64,000 bases of DNA from Aquabacterium sp. NJ1. Lineage in GTDB: Bacteria > Pseudomonadota > Gammaproteobacteria > Burkholderiales > Burkholderiaceae_C. Positions 24,031-32,371 of this stretch are shown here, piece after piece. The notes below the pieces were generated by a model. It made no database searches, was not told the origin of the DNA, and saw only the letters and a program-made list of their open reading frames with translations. The stretch covers positions 1,116,001-1,180,000 of the forward strand of contig NZ_JRKM01000001.1 of NCBI RefSeq assembly GCF_000768065.1. Reading direction: 5' to 3'. The stretch's first letter is position 1. The number at the start of each line of letters is the position of its first letter. The position numbers and the translations under genes were made by a program.

Positions 24031-25167
24031 TCAGGCCGCCGACACACCCGGCTGGCCTGCGGTGCGCAGCGGCAACTCCGTGACATTGGCCCTGGCCTGC
24101 GCCAGCGCCTCGGCCCTCGCACGCTTGTTTTCGTACATGCGCTCGTCGGCCTCGCGGATCAACTCGTCCAGGCTCATGTAGTGGTCGGTCCCGGTCTGGC
24201 TGATGCCCACGCTCAAGGTCACGCCGGGCAACTGCTGGCTCAAGCCCTCGCTCAGCCTGTTCCAGTAGATGGTCTTGGCTTCGGCCTCCGTGCAGTTGGG
24301 CAGGATGACCAGGAACTCGTCGCCGCCATAGCGGAAACACAGGTCCTCGCTGCGACCGATGGTGCGCAGCAACTCGCCCGTCTTGGTCAGCACATCGTCG
24401 CCCGCCAGGTGGCCGTGCTTGTCGTTGATCTGCTTGAAGTCGTTGACGTCCAGATAGACCAATGACACGGGCTCGCTGCGACGCTTGGCCGCGCGCAAGG
24501 CATGCTCGGCGGCCTCATCCAGATGCCGGCGGTTGAACAGGCGCGTGAGCGGATCGGTGCGGGACAGATCCTGCAGTTGCTGGGTGCGCTCGCATACCTT
24601 TTTCTCCAGGCTCTGCGCATACAACTCCAGCCGCGTCTTGGACGACTCGATCTCCTGCATCATGCTGCGCAGGTAGATGTCGAAGACCAGGGTCATGTCG
24701 AAGAAGAACAGCTTGTCCAGGGCCGCGATCACGGCGCGCCGGTTCGGTGAATCCGGCACTTCGCTGGAGATGGTCTTCACCAGCATGCCCCGCAGCGAGT
24801 GCACGGAGGCCAGGTAGAGCTTGGGGTCCACGCCGATGCGCTTGTGCCCCAGGCCAATGTGCAGGCGGTTGTTGACGTACTCGGCGTCGTAGATGCCGCA
24901 AAACAGATCCAGGATATAGCGACGCTGCGCCACCTGCATGCGCTGCAAGGTGTCGGCGTCCCCGATCAGCAGCATGATCTCGGGGATCTCCATCTGCTGC
25001 TTGTAGAAATCGTCCACCAACTGATGGGAGCGCCGGTCAATGAGCGCCCGCACGCTGAGCAGCGCCGTCACGTCTTCTTCCGAGAACGACAACAGCGATT
25101 TGCGCTGGTCGATTTCAAAATCAGCGATGCGCAGTTGCTCCAAAAGCGTCTGCTGGGTGATTTGCAT
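24031..25167 (-). CDS. globin-coupled diguanylate cyclase
   Basis: 378-residue cytoplasmic sensor that makes c-di-GMP from two GTP. The N-terminal globin sensor (~1-170) contains GLGHKRIGV with His108 as the likely heme-proximal ligand, as in DosC-type sensors. A coiled linker (~170-200, SSKTRLELYAQSLEKKVCER) joins the GGDEF domain (~200-365). The active site is RYGGDEF (281-285). An inhibitory RxxD site (Arg272-Asp275) lies exactly five residues upstream, so product inhibition is expected. ATG 25167 has a gagaggtc ribosome site; a longer reading from 25206 is unlikely. Oxygen is the expected ligand. Confidence 0.93.
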   Translation of the reverse strand: MQITQQTLLEQLRIADFEIDQRKSLLSFSEEDVTALLSVRALIDRRSHQLVDDFYKQQMEIPEIMLLIGDADTLQRMQVAQRRYILDLFCGIYDAEYVNNRLHIGLGHKRIGVDPKLYLASVHSLRGMLVKTISSEVPDSPNRRAVIAALDKLFFFDMTLVFDIYLRSMMQEIESSKTRLELYAQSLEKKVCERTQQLQDLSRTDPLTRLFNRRHLDEAAEHALRAAKRRSEPVSLVYLDVNDFKQINDKHGHLAGDDVLTKTGELLRTIGRSEDLCFRYGGDEFLVILPNCTEAEAKTIYWNRLSEGLSQQLPGVTLSVGISQTGTDHYMSLDELIREADERMYENKRARAEALAQARANVTELPLRTAGQPGVSAA

Positions 25168-25460
25168 GAGCGACCTCTCTGTTGTTCGGGCAGCGCATCC
25201 GCTCAACGGGCATCAGGAGGTGCTGCCAACCAAACCTGACGCGATCTACCAGCCCTTGCCTACCCGACCCCTTGATGGAGACCGAATTTGCGAGTTCTGC
25301 GGGATCATTGTGCGTAGCACACAGGGAGGCGGCAAGAGGAAACGGCCCCGTTTGGCACCAAGCCAGGCCGCAAAGTGCGCAATAGTGCACACGAACAGCC
25401 AATGCGCGAGCCTGAAAAGAAGCTGAAAGGGCTATAAGGCTTTTTCAGGCGCGCAAAAAG
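25168..25460. other. intergenic region upstream of the diguanylate cyclase gene
   Basis: About 290 bp without a convincing gene. It contains the presumed promoter of the minus-strand diguanylate cyclase, but no clear -10/-35 pair or inverted repeat could be fixed by eye. Confidence 0.4.
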
Positions 25461-25493
25461 TAAAAAGGGACCAGCTCGTTAGAACTGATCCCT
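25461..25493 (-). terminator. intrinsic terminator after the tRNA-Lys genes
   Basis: On the minus strand, 8 nt after the tRNA-Lys(CTT) CCA end, a stem agggatcag / ctggtccct (one G-T pair) is followed directly by TTTTT. This is a standard Rho-independent terminator. Confidence 0.85.
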
Positions 25494-25500
25494 CAAATTT

Positions 25501-25576
25501 TGGTGGGCCCTGAGTGACTCGAACACTCGACCAACGGATTAAGAGTCCGCTGCTCTACCAACTGAGCTAAGAGCCC
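25501..25576 (-). tRNA. tRNA-Lys(CTT)
   Basis: 76-nt cloverleaf on the minus strand with encoded CCA. The acceptor GGGCTCT pairs with AGGGCCC, and the D arm is GCTC/GAGC. The anticodon stem GCGGA/TCCGT encloses loop CTCTTAA (anticodon CTT), and the T-arm has GTTCGAGTC. It reads AAG codons. It lies second in a tandem pair with tRNA-Lys(TTT). Confidence 0.97.
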
Positions 25577-25632
25577 GCACCTGGTATCTTCTTGCGAAGA
25601 CCGCTAGAACTGATTATCTAGCGAAGACTTAG

Positions 25633-25663
25633 ATTATATACACAGTTTTTGTGTCCAACCCAA
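25633..25663 (-). promoter_or_regulatory. probable promoter of tRNA-Lys(CTT)
   Basis: An exact TATAAT -10 box on the minus strand (25633-25638) lies between the two tRNA genes. TTGG-type -35 candidates are at 25653-25663 with imperfect spacing (14 or 19 bp). The predicted start is ~50 nt upstream of the tRNA. Confidence 0.5.
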
Positions 25664-25680
25664 GTCTTTGAAAAATTTTT

Positions 25681-25756
25681 TGGTGGGTCGGGCGAGACTC
25701 GAACTCGCGACCAACGGATTAAAAGTCCGCTGCTCTACCGACTGAGCTACCGACCC
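25681..25756 (-). tRNA. tRNA-Lys(TTT)
   Basis: 76-nt cloverleaf with encoded CCA. The acceptor GGGTCGG pairs with CCGACCC, and anticodon loop CTTTTAA gives anticodon TTT (AAA/AAG codons). The body is nearly identical to the neighbouring tRNA-Lys(CTT), consistent with gene duplication. An extended -10 (TGTTATAGT, 25772-25780) just upstream is a possible promoter. Confidence 0.97.
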
Positions 25757-25794
25757 CCGAAAAGCCTAAGACTATAACACAGCTTTTCGCTGCT

Positions 25795-26595
25795 TCAGGC
25801 CTTGAGCAAGGCTTCGATCATCTGCGCAGCCGCCACCATGCCGAAGGTGGCCGTGACCGTGACACTGGAGCCATAACCGGCGCAGTTCAGCGAGCCATCC
25901 CCTGGTGCAGCATCACCGGTGTCGCAGCTGTCTTGAGGTGGCAACACGGCCTCACGCGAGAACACGCATGGCAGGCCCATCCTCCCCTTGCGCGCACCGC
26001 CATGGCGCTGGCGCCAGCGTTGACGCAGGCTGGCCAGCAAAGGGTCGTGCGTGACCTCGGCCAGGTCGGCCACTTCCACCAGTTGCGGGCGGGTCTTGCC
26101 GCCAGCGGCGCCCACCGCCACCACGGGCTTGCCGTGCTGCTGCGCCCAGGCCGCGATGGCCGCCTTGGCCCGCACCTGGTCACAGCAATCGATCACACCA
26201 TCGATGTCCTGCGCTTGCAGCAACTCGGCCACATTGGCCTCGTCCACGAACTCTTCGATGGCCTTGACCACGCAGCCCGGGTGGATGAGTGCAATGCGGT
26301 CCTTCAGCGCCAGCACCTTGGCCTGCCCGAAGGTGGTCTCCAGGGCATGCACCTGGCGGTTGACGTTGGACTCGGCGATGTTGTCCAGATCGATCAGCGT
26401 AAGTTGCGCGACACCACTACGCGCTAATGCCTCGGCCGTCCAGGAGCCGACACCGCCTACCCCGACCACGGCGATGCGCGCAGCGCGCAAGCGTTCGTAG
26501 CCTGACAGGCCATGCAGGCGGCGCAAGCCACCAAAGCGTCGGTCGGGGTCAGGCTGGCTGGCCGCGGCCAGCAGGTCATCGCTCAATGAAGTCAC
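25795..26595 (-). CDS. tcdA: tRNA threonylcarbamoyladenosine dehydratase TcdA
   Basis: 266-residue E1-like (ThiF/MoeB family) ATP-dependent enzyme that dehydrates t6A37 to cyclic ct6A in ANN-decoding tRNAs. The nucleotide-binding glycine motif is VVGVGGVGSWTAEALARSG, followed by LIDLDNIAESNVNRQVHAL, DCCDQVRAKAAI and GAAGGKTRPQ. The late segment PCVFSREA and C-terminal SVTVTATFGMVAAAQMIE match TcdA. It lies 7 bp after cpoB and directly upstream of two tRNA-Lys genes on the same strand, whose products are expected substrates. Confidence 0.94.
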   Translation of the reverse strand: MTSLSDDLLAAASQPDPDRRFGGLRRLHGLSGYERLRAARIAVVGVGGVGSWTAEALARSGVAQLTLIDLDNIAESNVNRQVHALETTFGQAKVLALKDRIALIHPGCVVKAIEEFVDEANVAELLQAQDIDGVIDCCDQVRAKAAIAAWAQQHGKPVVAVGAAGGKTRPQLVEVADLAEVTHDPLLASLRQRWRQRHGGARKGRMGLPCVFSREAVLPPQDSCDTGDAAPGDGSLNCAGYGSSVTVTATFGMVAAAQMIEALLKA

Positions 26596-26602
26596 GGGCA
26601 GC

Positions 26603-27421
26603 TCAACGGGCCTTGCGCTTCTTGTCCGTGTGCGCGGCGGGCATCGTCAGCAAGCGGTCACGCGCGGCCTGCGCGGCTTCGGTCTGCGGGTACTGCTTGA
26701 TCAACAGCTCCAGCGTCTTGCGCGTGTTCTCGTTGTCTTTGAGCTCGCCATAGCAGTTGGCGATCGACAGCAAGGCTTCAGGTGCGCGCACGTGGTCAGG
26801 CGCGCGGTCGAGCAATTGCTTGAAGGCGCTGATGGCTTCCTTGTAGTCGCGCAGGCCGTATTGGGCATTGCCCAGCCAGTACAGCGCCGATTCACGGTAG
26901 CCTGTGGTCGGGAAGCGCTGCACCAGCCCGTTGAGGCCCGCTGCACCACCGGCAAAGTCAGCGGCACGCAAGCGCGCCAGGGACTCGTCGAACAGGCGCT
27001 TCTCGTCCGGGTCCACCTTGAAGGTCTTGCCGTCCAGCGTCACGGACTGGGGCTCCAGCTTGCGCACGCGCTCGTCCAGCGCGCCCTGCACGTCCTTTTG
27101 CTTGCGCTGCAGTTCGGACACGTCGCGCACCAGCACCTCGTTGATGCCTTGCTGCTTGGCCAGGTCACTGCGCAGCTGTTCGAGCTGGGCGTTCATGTCC
27201 AGCAGGCTGCGCTTGAGCTGGTCGACCTGGGTGGTCAGTGCGGCGAGCTTGGCGTTGGTGGCATCCGCATCCTGGGTGCGCTGCATGCGCACTTCGAGGA
27301 TGGCGCGGCGCGCCTCGTCGTCCTCAAACAGGCCGGCGTGGGCACCCGTACCGGTCAGCAAGGTGGCCATGGCCAACACGAGAGGCCGCAGGCGAACAGA
27401 CATGGGAGAGGCAAAGCGCAT
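26603..27421 (-). CDS. cpoB: Tol-Pal coordinator CpoB (YbgF)
   Basis: 272-residue periplasmic protein that links Tol-Pal constriction with peptidoglycan synthesis. The signal peptide is MRFASPMSVRLRPLVLAMAT... with cleavage after GAHA. An N-terminal coiled coil (~45-115, AALTTQVDQLKRSLLDMNAQ) is followed by TPR repeats from ~150 (FDESLARLRAADFAGG, ALYWLGNAQYGLRDYKEAI, LSIANCYGELKDNENT). ATG 27421 has an aaggga ribosome site; an upstream TTG overlapping the pal stop is less likely. It is the last of tolB-pal-cpoB. Confidence 0.93.
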   Translation of the reverse strand: MRFASPMSVRLRPLVLAMATLLTGTGAHAGLFEDDEARRAILEVRMQRTQDADATNAKLAALTTQVDQLKRSLLDMNAQLEQLRSDLAKQQGINEVLVRDVSELQRKQKDVQGALDERVRKLEPQSVTLDGKTFKVDPDEKRLFDESLARLRAADFAGGAAGLNGLVQRFPTTGYRESALYWLGNAQYGLRDYKEAISAFKQLLDRAPDHVRAPEALLSIANCYGELKDNENTRKTLELLIKQYPQTEAAQAARDRLLTMPAAHTDKKRKAR

Positions 27422-27438
27422 GGCGAGTCCCTTGGAGA

Positions 27439-28011
27439 TCAACGGTCCTTGATTTCAGCGCGGCGGTTCTTGGCCCACGCCTCTTCATTGCTGCCTTGCA
27501 CGGCCGGGCGCTCTTCACCGAAGCTCACGGCTTCGATCTGGTCACCCGACACGCCCAGCAGGGTCAGCGATTTCTGCACGGCTTCGGCTCGGCGCTGGCC
27601 CAGGGCCAGGTTGTACTCGCGGCCACCGCGTTCGTCGGTGTGGCCTTCGATCACGATCTTCTTGCCCTTGGCGGCCATCAGGCGCTTGGCGTGGCCTTCA
27701 ATGGCGCTGCGGAACTCTTCCTTGACCACGTTGCTGTCGAAGTCGAAGTAGATGACGCGGGCCAGGCCGATGTCGGCACCCGCGTTGTCGGACGGGGCCA
27801 CCACCACGGGCGCCACGTTGGTAGACGGCACCGAGTTGTTGTTGGCGCCGTAGCCACTGCCGCCGGGGCGCGTCGCATCGGTGATGGGGGCGGCACCGTT
27901 GCCGGCCTTGTCGTCGAGCTTGACGGTCGAGCCGCAACCACCCAGCAACAGGGCGGCCGAGGCCAGCAGGGAAAGGGCAAACAGGCGAGAGGTCTGGCGA
28001 GCTTGAATCAT
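27439..28011 (-). CDS. pal: peptidoglycan-associated lipoprotein Pal
   Basis: 190-residue outer-membrane lipoprotein that binds peptidoglycan and TolB. Lipobox LLLGGC puts the lipidated Cys at residue 26. A low-complexity linker (~27-75) leads to the OmpA-like domain with VIYFDFDSNVV, IEGHTDERGGREYNLALGQR and RRAEAV, which carry the DAP-binding Asp and Arg positions. It lies between tolB (40 bp upstream) and cpoB, the conserved order. A gaggctcctggg stretch precedes the ATG on the minus strand. Confidence 0.96.
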   Translation of the reverse strand: MIQARQTSRLFALSLLASAALLLGGCGSTVKLDDKAGNGAAPITDATRPGGSGYGANNNSVPSTNVAPVVVAPSDNAGADIGLARVIYFDFDSNVVKEEFRSAIEGHAKRLMAAKGKKIVIEGHTDERGGREYNLALGQRRAEAVQKSLTLLGVSGDQIEAVSFGEERPAVQGSNEEAWAKNRRAEIKDR

Positions 28012-28051
28012 GCGAGGCTCCTGGGATCTGAAGAAAGGGCGGGCGGCGCGT

Positions 28052-29374
28052 TCAACGCCGGGACGGGTTCAACTGCGGGCCCCACACGGGCTCCCGCACA
28101 TCGGCTTGAGGGGTGGCCAGCTTGGCCTTGATGCGGCCGTCCAGCGAGGTGGTCATCAGCACGTCGCGCCCCTGAGCGCGCGAGGCATAGATGATCTGCT
28201 TGCTGTTGGGGGCAAAGCTGGGGCTTTCGTCATCACGGGTGTCGGTCAGCATCTTCACGCTGCCACTGGCCAGGTCCATGAGGTGCACGCGGTAGGCACC
28301 ACCATCCACCTGGCCGATGTAGGCCATGTAGCGGCCATCCGGGCTGATGGCCGGGCTGATGTTGTAGCTGCCGGAGAACGTGACGCGCGTGGGGCTGCCA
28401 CCTGATGCGGGCACCCGGTAGATCTGGGGCCCACCCCCACGGTCGCTCACGAAGAAAACGGTGCTGCCATCGGGCGACCAGGTGGCCTCCGTATCGATGG
28501 CTGCGCTTTGCGTCAGGCGGCGCAGGCCTCCACCATCCACGTTGATGACGTACAGCTGCGAGCCACCGTCACGGCTGAGCGTGACGGCCAACTGGCGGCC
28601 GTCAGGCGACCAGGCCGGCGCACTGTTGCTGCCCTTGAAGCCGGCCACCACACGGCGGCGGCCCGAGGACACGTCCTGCACAACCACCACGGCCTTGCCG
28701 CCTTCAAAGGACACATAAGCCAGCTGGCGGCCATCCGGCGACCACGCGGGCGAGATGATGGGCTGCGCACTGGTCAGGGCCGCCTGTGTGCCCTCGCCGT
28801 CCGAGTCGGCAATCACCAGCGTGTGCTGGCGCCCGACCTTGCTCACGTAAGCGATGCGGGTGGCGAACACGCCTTTGTCGCCGGTGAGCTTTTCATAGAC
28901 TTCGTCAGCGATGCGGTGCGAGGCCTGACGCAAATCACCAGCCGGCACGACCAGGCTGAGCCCGCCCATGTCCTGGGCCTTGAGCACGTCCCACAGGTGG
29001 TAGCGGATGTCGAAGCGGCCATCGGCCAGCGGCGTCACCGAGCCGGCCAGCAGCGCGTCGGCGCCCTTGCTGCGCCAGTCGCTCAAGGGTGGGCGCCCCA
29101 CCTCATCGAGCCTGTCGGCACTGGCATCCAGCGATTTGAACAGACCGCTGCGCTCCAAGTCGGCCTTGATGATGGCCGACAGGGGCTGGGGCGAGCGCGC
29201 CTCGTCACGGAATTTGCCGATGGCAATGGGGATCTGGGTGGCCCCCACGCCGGAGATCTCGACGCGAAACTGGGCGTGCGCCGCATGGAGCGGCCAGAGT
29301 GTGGCGCCCGCTGTCAAGGCGAGCCCGCCGAACAGGCCACCGAGGGCCGAACGACGCGAAACAGGGAGCTGCAT
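28052..29374 (-). CDS. tolB: Tol-Pal system protein TolB, with a twin-arginine-like signal
   Basis: About 440-residue periplasmic beta-propeller that binds Pal and TolA. After an N-terminal domain (~40-165), the propeller shows repeated SPDG blades (AWSPDGRQLAYVSF, AWSPDGRQLAVTLSR, TWSPDGSTVFFVS, ISPDGRYMAYIG). The signal peptide begins MQLPVSRRSALGGLFGG and ends HAAHA; SRRSAL fits the twin-arginine pattern better than a normal Sec signal. ATG 29374 is chosen; GTG 29386 would add four residues. tolQ, tolR and tolA are not upstream: the neighbour is rng. Confidence 0.94.
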   Translation of the reverse strand: MQLPVSRRSALGGLFGGLALTAGATLWPLHAAHAQFRVEISGVGATQIPIAIGKFRDEARSPQPLSAIIKADLERSGLFKSLDASADRLDEVGRPPLSDWRSKGADALLAGSVTPLADGRFDIRYHLWDVLKAQDMGGLSLVVPAGDLRQASHRIADEVYEKLTGDKGVFATRIAYVSKVGRQHTLVIADSDGEGTQAALTSAQPIISPAWSPDGRQLAYVSFEGGKAVVVVQDVSSGRRRVVAGFKGSNSAPAWSPDGRQLAVTLSRDGGSQLYVINVDGGGLRRLTQSAAIDTEATWSPDGSTVFFVSDRGGGPQIYRVPASGGSPTRVTFSGSYNISPAISPDGRYMAYIGQVDGGAYRVHLMDLASGSVKMLTDTRDDESPSFAPNSKQIIYASRAQGRDVLMTTSLDGRIKAKLATPQADVREPVWGPQLNPSRR

Positions 29375-29511
29375 GGGTTCCGTCACTCAGACAGGCAGAG
29401 TCAAACTAACCCCAATTGTGCCCCCTCCTGAGCGGAAGTTCCTCGCATCAGCCCAGGAACCCTGCGCCCAGGATGTCAAGCAATGTAAATCCGGTCAGCA
29501 GCGGGCAACCG

Positions 29512-31014
29512 TCACAGCAGCACGATGTCGTACTGCTCCGGCGACATCGAAGGCTCGGCCTGCAGCGACACGGGCTTGCCGATGAAATCGCTCAGGCCCG
29601 CCAGGTGCTGGCTTTCCTCGTCGAGCAGCATCTCGACCACGGTGGCACTGGCCACGACGCGGAACTCCTTGGGGTTGAACTGGCGCGCCTCGCGCAGGAT
29701 CTCGCGCAGGATGTTGTAGCAGACAGTGCGCGCCGTCTTGACCTGCCCCCTGCCCTCGCAGGTCGGGCATGGCTCGCACAGCATGTGCGCCAGCGACTCG
29801 CGGGTGCGCTTGCGCGTCATTTCGACCAGGCCCAGCGGCGAGAAACCGCTCACGGTGTGTTTGGTGCGATCCTTGGCGAGCTGCTTGCGGAACTCCGAGA
29901 GCACGTTGTCGCGGTGGTCCTCGCGCAGCATGTCGATGAAGTCGATGATGATGATGCCGCCCAGGTTGCGCAGCCGCAGCTGGCGGGCAATGGCCTGGGC
30001 CGCTTCCAGGTTGGTCTTGAAGATGGTGTCGTCGAAGTTACGCGCACCCACATAGCCGCCGGTGTTGACGTCAATCGTGGTCAGCGCTTCGGTCTGGTCG
30101 ACGATCAGGTAGCCGCCGGATTTGAGGTCCACGCGGCGCGCCAGTGCCCGTTCGATCTCGGTGTCGATGTTGTAGAGATCGAAGATGGGGCGCTCGCCCT
30201 TGTAGTGGTGCAGCTTGTCGACCGCCGATGGGGTGAACTCGGCACCAAAGGCCTTGAGCGCGTCGAACTGGATCAGCGAATCGATGCGGATGGTGGTGAC
30301 CTCGTCATTGACCAGATCACGCAGCACGCGCTGGGCCAGGTTCAGCTCCTGGTACAGCAAGGTGCCCGGCGCAGCCCTGAGGCCATGCTCACGGACCGTC
30401 GCCCAGGTCTTGCGCAGGTAGGCGATGTCGGCCGCCAGTTCTTCGTCCGTGGCGTCTTCGGCATTGGTGCGCAGGATGAAGCCGCCCGAGCGGGTGCGGC
30501 CCTCTCGGTTATCGGCCTCGCCGATCAGCCGCATCATGCGCTCGCGCAACTGGTCGCGCAGCTCGGGCGAGCCGATCTTTTGAGAGATGCCCAGGTGGTC
30601 GTCCTGCGGCAGGAACACCAGCAAGCGCCCCGCCACACTGATCTGCGTGGACAGCCGCGCACCCTTGGTGCCGATCGGGTCCTTGATGACCTGGACCATC
30701 AGCGTCTGGCCCTCGTGCACGCGCTTTTCAATCGGCGTCTGCACTTCGCCGGAGCGCGGATGCGGCTTGGCCTGCCCGTCTTCACGGTGCAGGTCGGCCA
30801 CGTGCAGGAAGGCGGCGCGTTCCAGGCCGATGTCGATGAAGGCCGATTGCATGCCGGGCAGCACGCGCACGACCTTGCCGGCGTAGATGTTGCCGACCAG
30901 GCCGCGCTCCAGGGTGCGTTCAACGTGCAACTCCTGCACGGCCCCACCTTCAATGAGGGCGACGCGGGTTTCCTGGGGGGTCCAGTTGATGAGGATGTCT
31001 TGTGAGCTGGGCAT
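29512..31014 (-). CDS. rng: ribonuclease G
   Basis: 500-residue endoribonuclease for 16S rRNA 5'-end maturation and mRNA decay. The N-terminal S1-like domain is interrupted as in RNase E/G (VGNIYAGKVVRVLPGMQSAFIDIG, AAFLHVADL). The catalytic core has GGYLIVDQTEALTTIDVNTGG-like and GIIIIDFIDMLREDHR, which supply the Mg-binding Asp residues. The Zn-link is CEPCPTCEGRG. The length equals RNase G, without the RNase E scaffold. It ends with a C-terminal PEQYDIVLL. It is part of the long minus-strand block after maf and an NAD(P)-binding gene. Confidence 0.96.
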   Translation of the reverse strand: MPSSQDILINWTPQETRVALIEGGAVQELHVERTLERGLVGNIYAGKVVRVLPGMQSAFIDIGLERAAFLHVADLHREDGQAKPHPRSGEVQTPIEKRVHEGQTLMVQVIKDPIGTKGARLSTQISVAGRLLVFLPQDDHLGISQKIGSPELRDQLRERMMRLIGEADNREGRTRSGGFILRTNAEDATDEELAADIAYLRKTWATVREHGLRAAPGTLLYQELNLAQRVLRDLVNDEVTTIRIDSLIQFDALKAFGAEFTPSAVDKLHHYKGERPIFDLYNIDTEIERALARRVDLKSGGYLIVDQTEALTTIDVNTGGYVGARNFDDTIFKTNLEAAQAIARQLRLRNLGGIIIIDFIDMLREDHRDNVLSEFRKQLAKDRTKHTVSGFSPLGLVEMTRKRTRESLAHMLCEPCPTCEGRGQVKTARTVCYNILREILREARQFNPKEFRVVASATVVEMLLDEESQHLAGLSDFIGKPVSLQAEPSMSPEQYDIVLL

Positions 31015-31026
31015 ATGCCCCGCAAT

Positions 31027-31710
31027 TTACCGCATGCGGCGCAAGGCGATGTTGTCCAGCACATGCCAGCCCGGCTTGCCGGCTCGCGCAGACGCCAGCA
31101 AACCCGCTGCCACTTGCGCATCCCGCACGGGCTTGTAACGCGCCGGCATCAGGAAGCCCAGCTTCAGGGCGATGCGCTCGCCCGTGCGATGCTCGGTGCG
31201 ATCCCCCGCCAGGAAGGACGGCCTGGCCACCGAGACATGCTCGAAGCCCATGGCCTTGATGGCCTCTTCCAGCTCGCCCTTGGTGCGGCTGTAGAACACC
31301 TTGGAGCGGGCACTGGCACCCAGCGCGCTGACCAGCATGAAACGACAGGCACCTTGTGCCTTGGCCAGTTGGGCGATCTGCAGGGGGTAGTCGAAATCGA
31401 CCTGACGGAAAGCGGCTTGTGACCCGGCCTGCCGAATGGTGGTGCCCAGAGCGCAGAACACCCAGTCCACATCGAACCAGTCGGCCTGCGCTTCGAGGCG
31501 CTCGAAATTGGCCTTGCAGATGCGCAATTTGTCCAGGCCAGACACCGCCATGTGTCCGGGGCCCAGCATCTCGACGGGCGCCAGGTCCCGGCGCACCAGG
31601 GCGCGCACTTCGGCCACCATGGGGTCGGCCAGCAACTGCACCAGCGCTTGCCGCCCGACCAAGCCGCTGGCGCCGGCCAGCAAGACACGCACGCCGCTTG
31701 AGCTTGCCAT
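31027..31710 (-). CDS. NAD(P)-binding SDR-like oxidoreductase
   Basis: 227-residue protein with a Rossmann start VRVLLAGASGLVGRQALVQLL (GxxGxxG) and NmrA/HTATIP2-like body: VDWVFCALGTTIRQAGS, FMLVSALGASARSKVFYSRTKGELEEAI (YxxxK). The C-terminal segment RPSFLAGDRTEHRTGERIAL is typical of the TIP30/YwnB-like group. The substrate is unknown. ATG 31710 is chosen; a TTG at 31725 would overlap the maf stop. It sits between maf and rng on the same strand, so co-transcription is likely. Confidence 0.87.
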   Translation of the reverse strand: MASSSGVRVLLAGASGLVGRQALVQLLADPMVAEVRALVRRDLAPVEMLGPGHMAVSGLDKLRICKANFERLEAQADWFDVDWVFCALGTTIRQAGSQAAFRQVDFDYPLQIAQLAKAQGACRFMLVSALGASARSKVFYSRTKGELEEAIKAMGFEHVSVARPSFLAGDRTEHRTGERIALKLGFLMPARYKPVRDAQVAAGLLASARAGKPGWHVLDNIALRRMR

Positions 31711-31721
31711 GTTGCCCTCGC

Positions 31722-32345
31722 TCAAAAGCGCCAGCCCAGGGGCTTGAGCAGCTCAGCCGTTTCGAACAGGGGCAGGCCCATGATGCCGCTGTAGCTGCCG
31801 TCCAGGTGCTGCGTCCAGGCGCCCGATCGGCCTTGGATGGCATAAGCACCGGCTTTGCCCATGGGCTCGCCGCTGGCCACATAACGCGCGATCTCGTCGG
31901 GTGACAGCACGCGCCATTGCACATGCGACACGCTCAAGCGCAACTGGCCATTGACCACCACCGCGGTCAACACCTTGTGCGACTGGCCCGACAACTTGGC
32001 GAGCATCTCGGCCGCATGGGGGCCATCGGCCGGCTTGCCCAGGATCTCGTCGCCCAGGGCCACCGTGGTGTCGGCGCACAGGATGGGCGCCTCAGGCCAG
32101 CCGCCCTGAGCGGCACGCCTTGCGCGGCGCGCCACCGCGGCCTCCCACTTGGCCATCGTCACGCGCTGCACATAGTCTTCAGGGCATTCGCCCGGGCGTT
32201 CGGCTTCAAGCGATTCGGCATCCTCATCCGGATCGGGCAGGAGCAACTCATGGCGCACGCCCAACTGATCCAGCAGTTGTCGACGGCGAGGGCTTTGAGA
32301 GGCCAGGTAGAGCCAAGGGCTGGCCGTGAATGCGGGCAAGGTCAT
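31722..32345 (-). CDS. maf: Maf family nucleotide pyrophosphatase
   Basis: 207-residue house-cleaning NTP pyrophosphatase (dTTP/UTP or m7GTP class). The signature [18 protein letters not shown] is at the N-terminus, [16 protein letters not shown] carries the conserved Asp, and [14 protein letters not shown] with [14 protein letters not shown] marks the C-terminal part. The SxSPRR variant and the YAIQG segment fit the YhdE (dTTPase) branch. ATG 32345 is preferred over GTG 32351. The gene order rlmH-maf-rng is conserved in Burkholderiales, though here a decayed gene separates rlmH from maf. Confidence 0.94.
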   Translation of the reverse strand: MTLPAFTASPWLYLASQSPRRRQLLDQLGVRHELLLPDPDEDAESLEAERPGECPEDYVQRVTMAKWEAAVARRARRAAQGGWPEAPILCADTTVALGDEILGKPADGPHAAEMLAKLSGQSHKVLTAVVVNGQLRLSVSHVQWRVLSPDEIARYVASGEPMGKAGAYAIQGRSGAWTQHLDGSYSGIMGLPLFETAELLKPLGWRF

Positions 32346-32371
32346 GCCCACATCCTACGGCAAGCGCCGGC

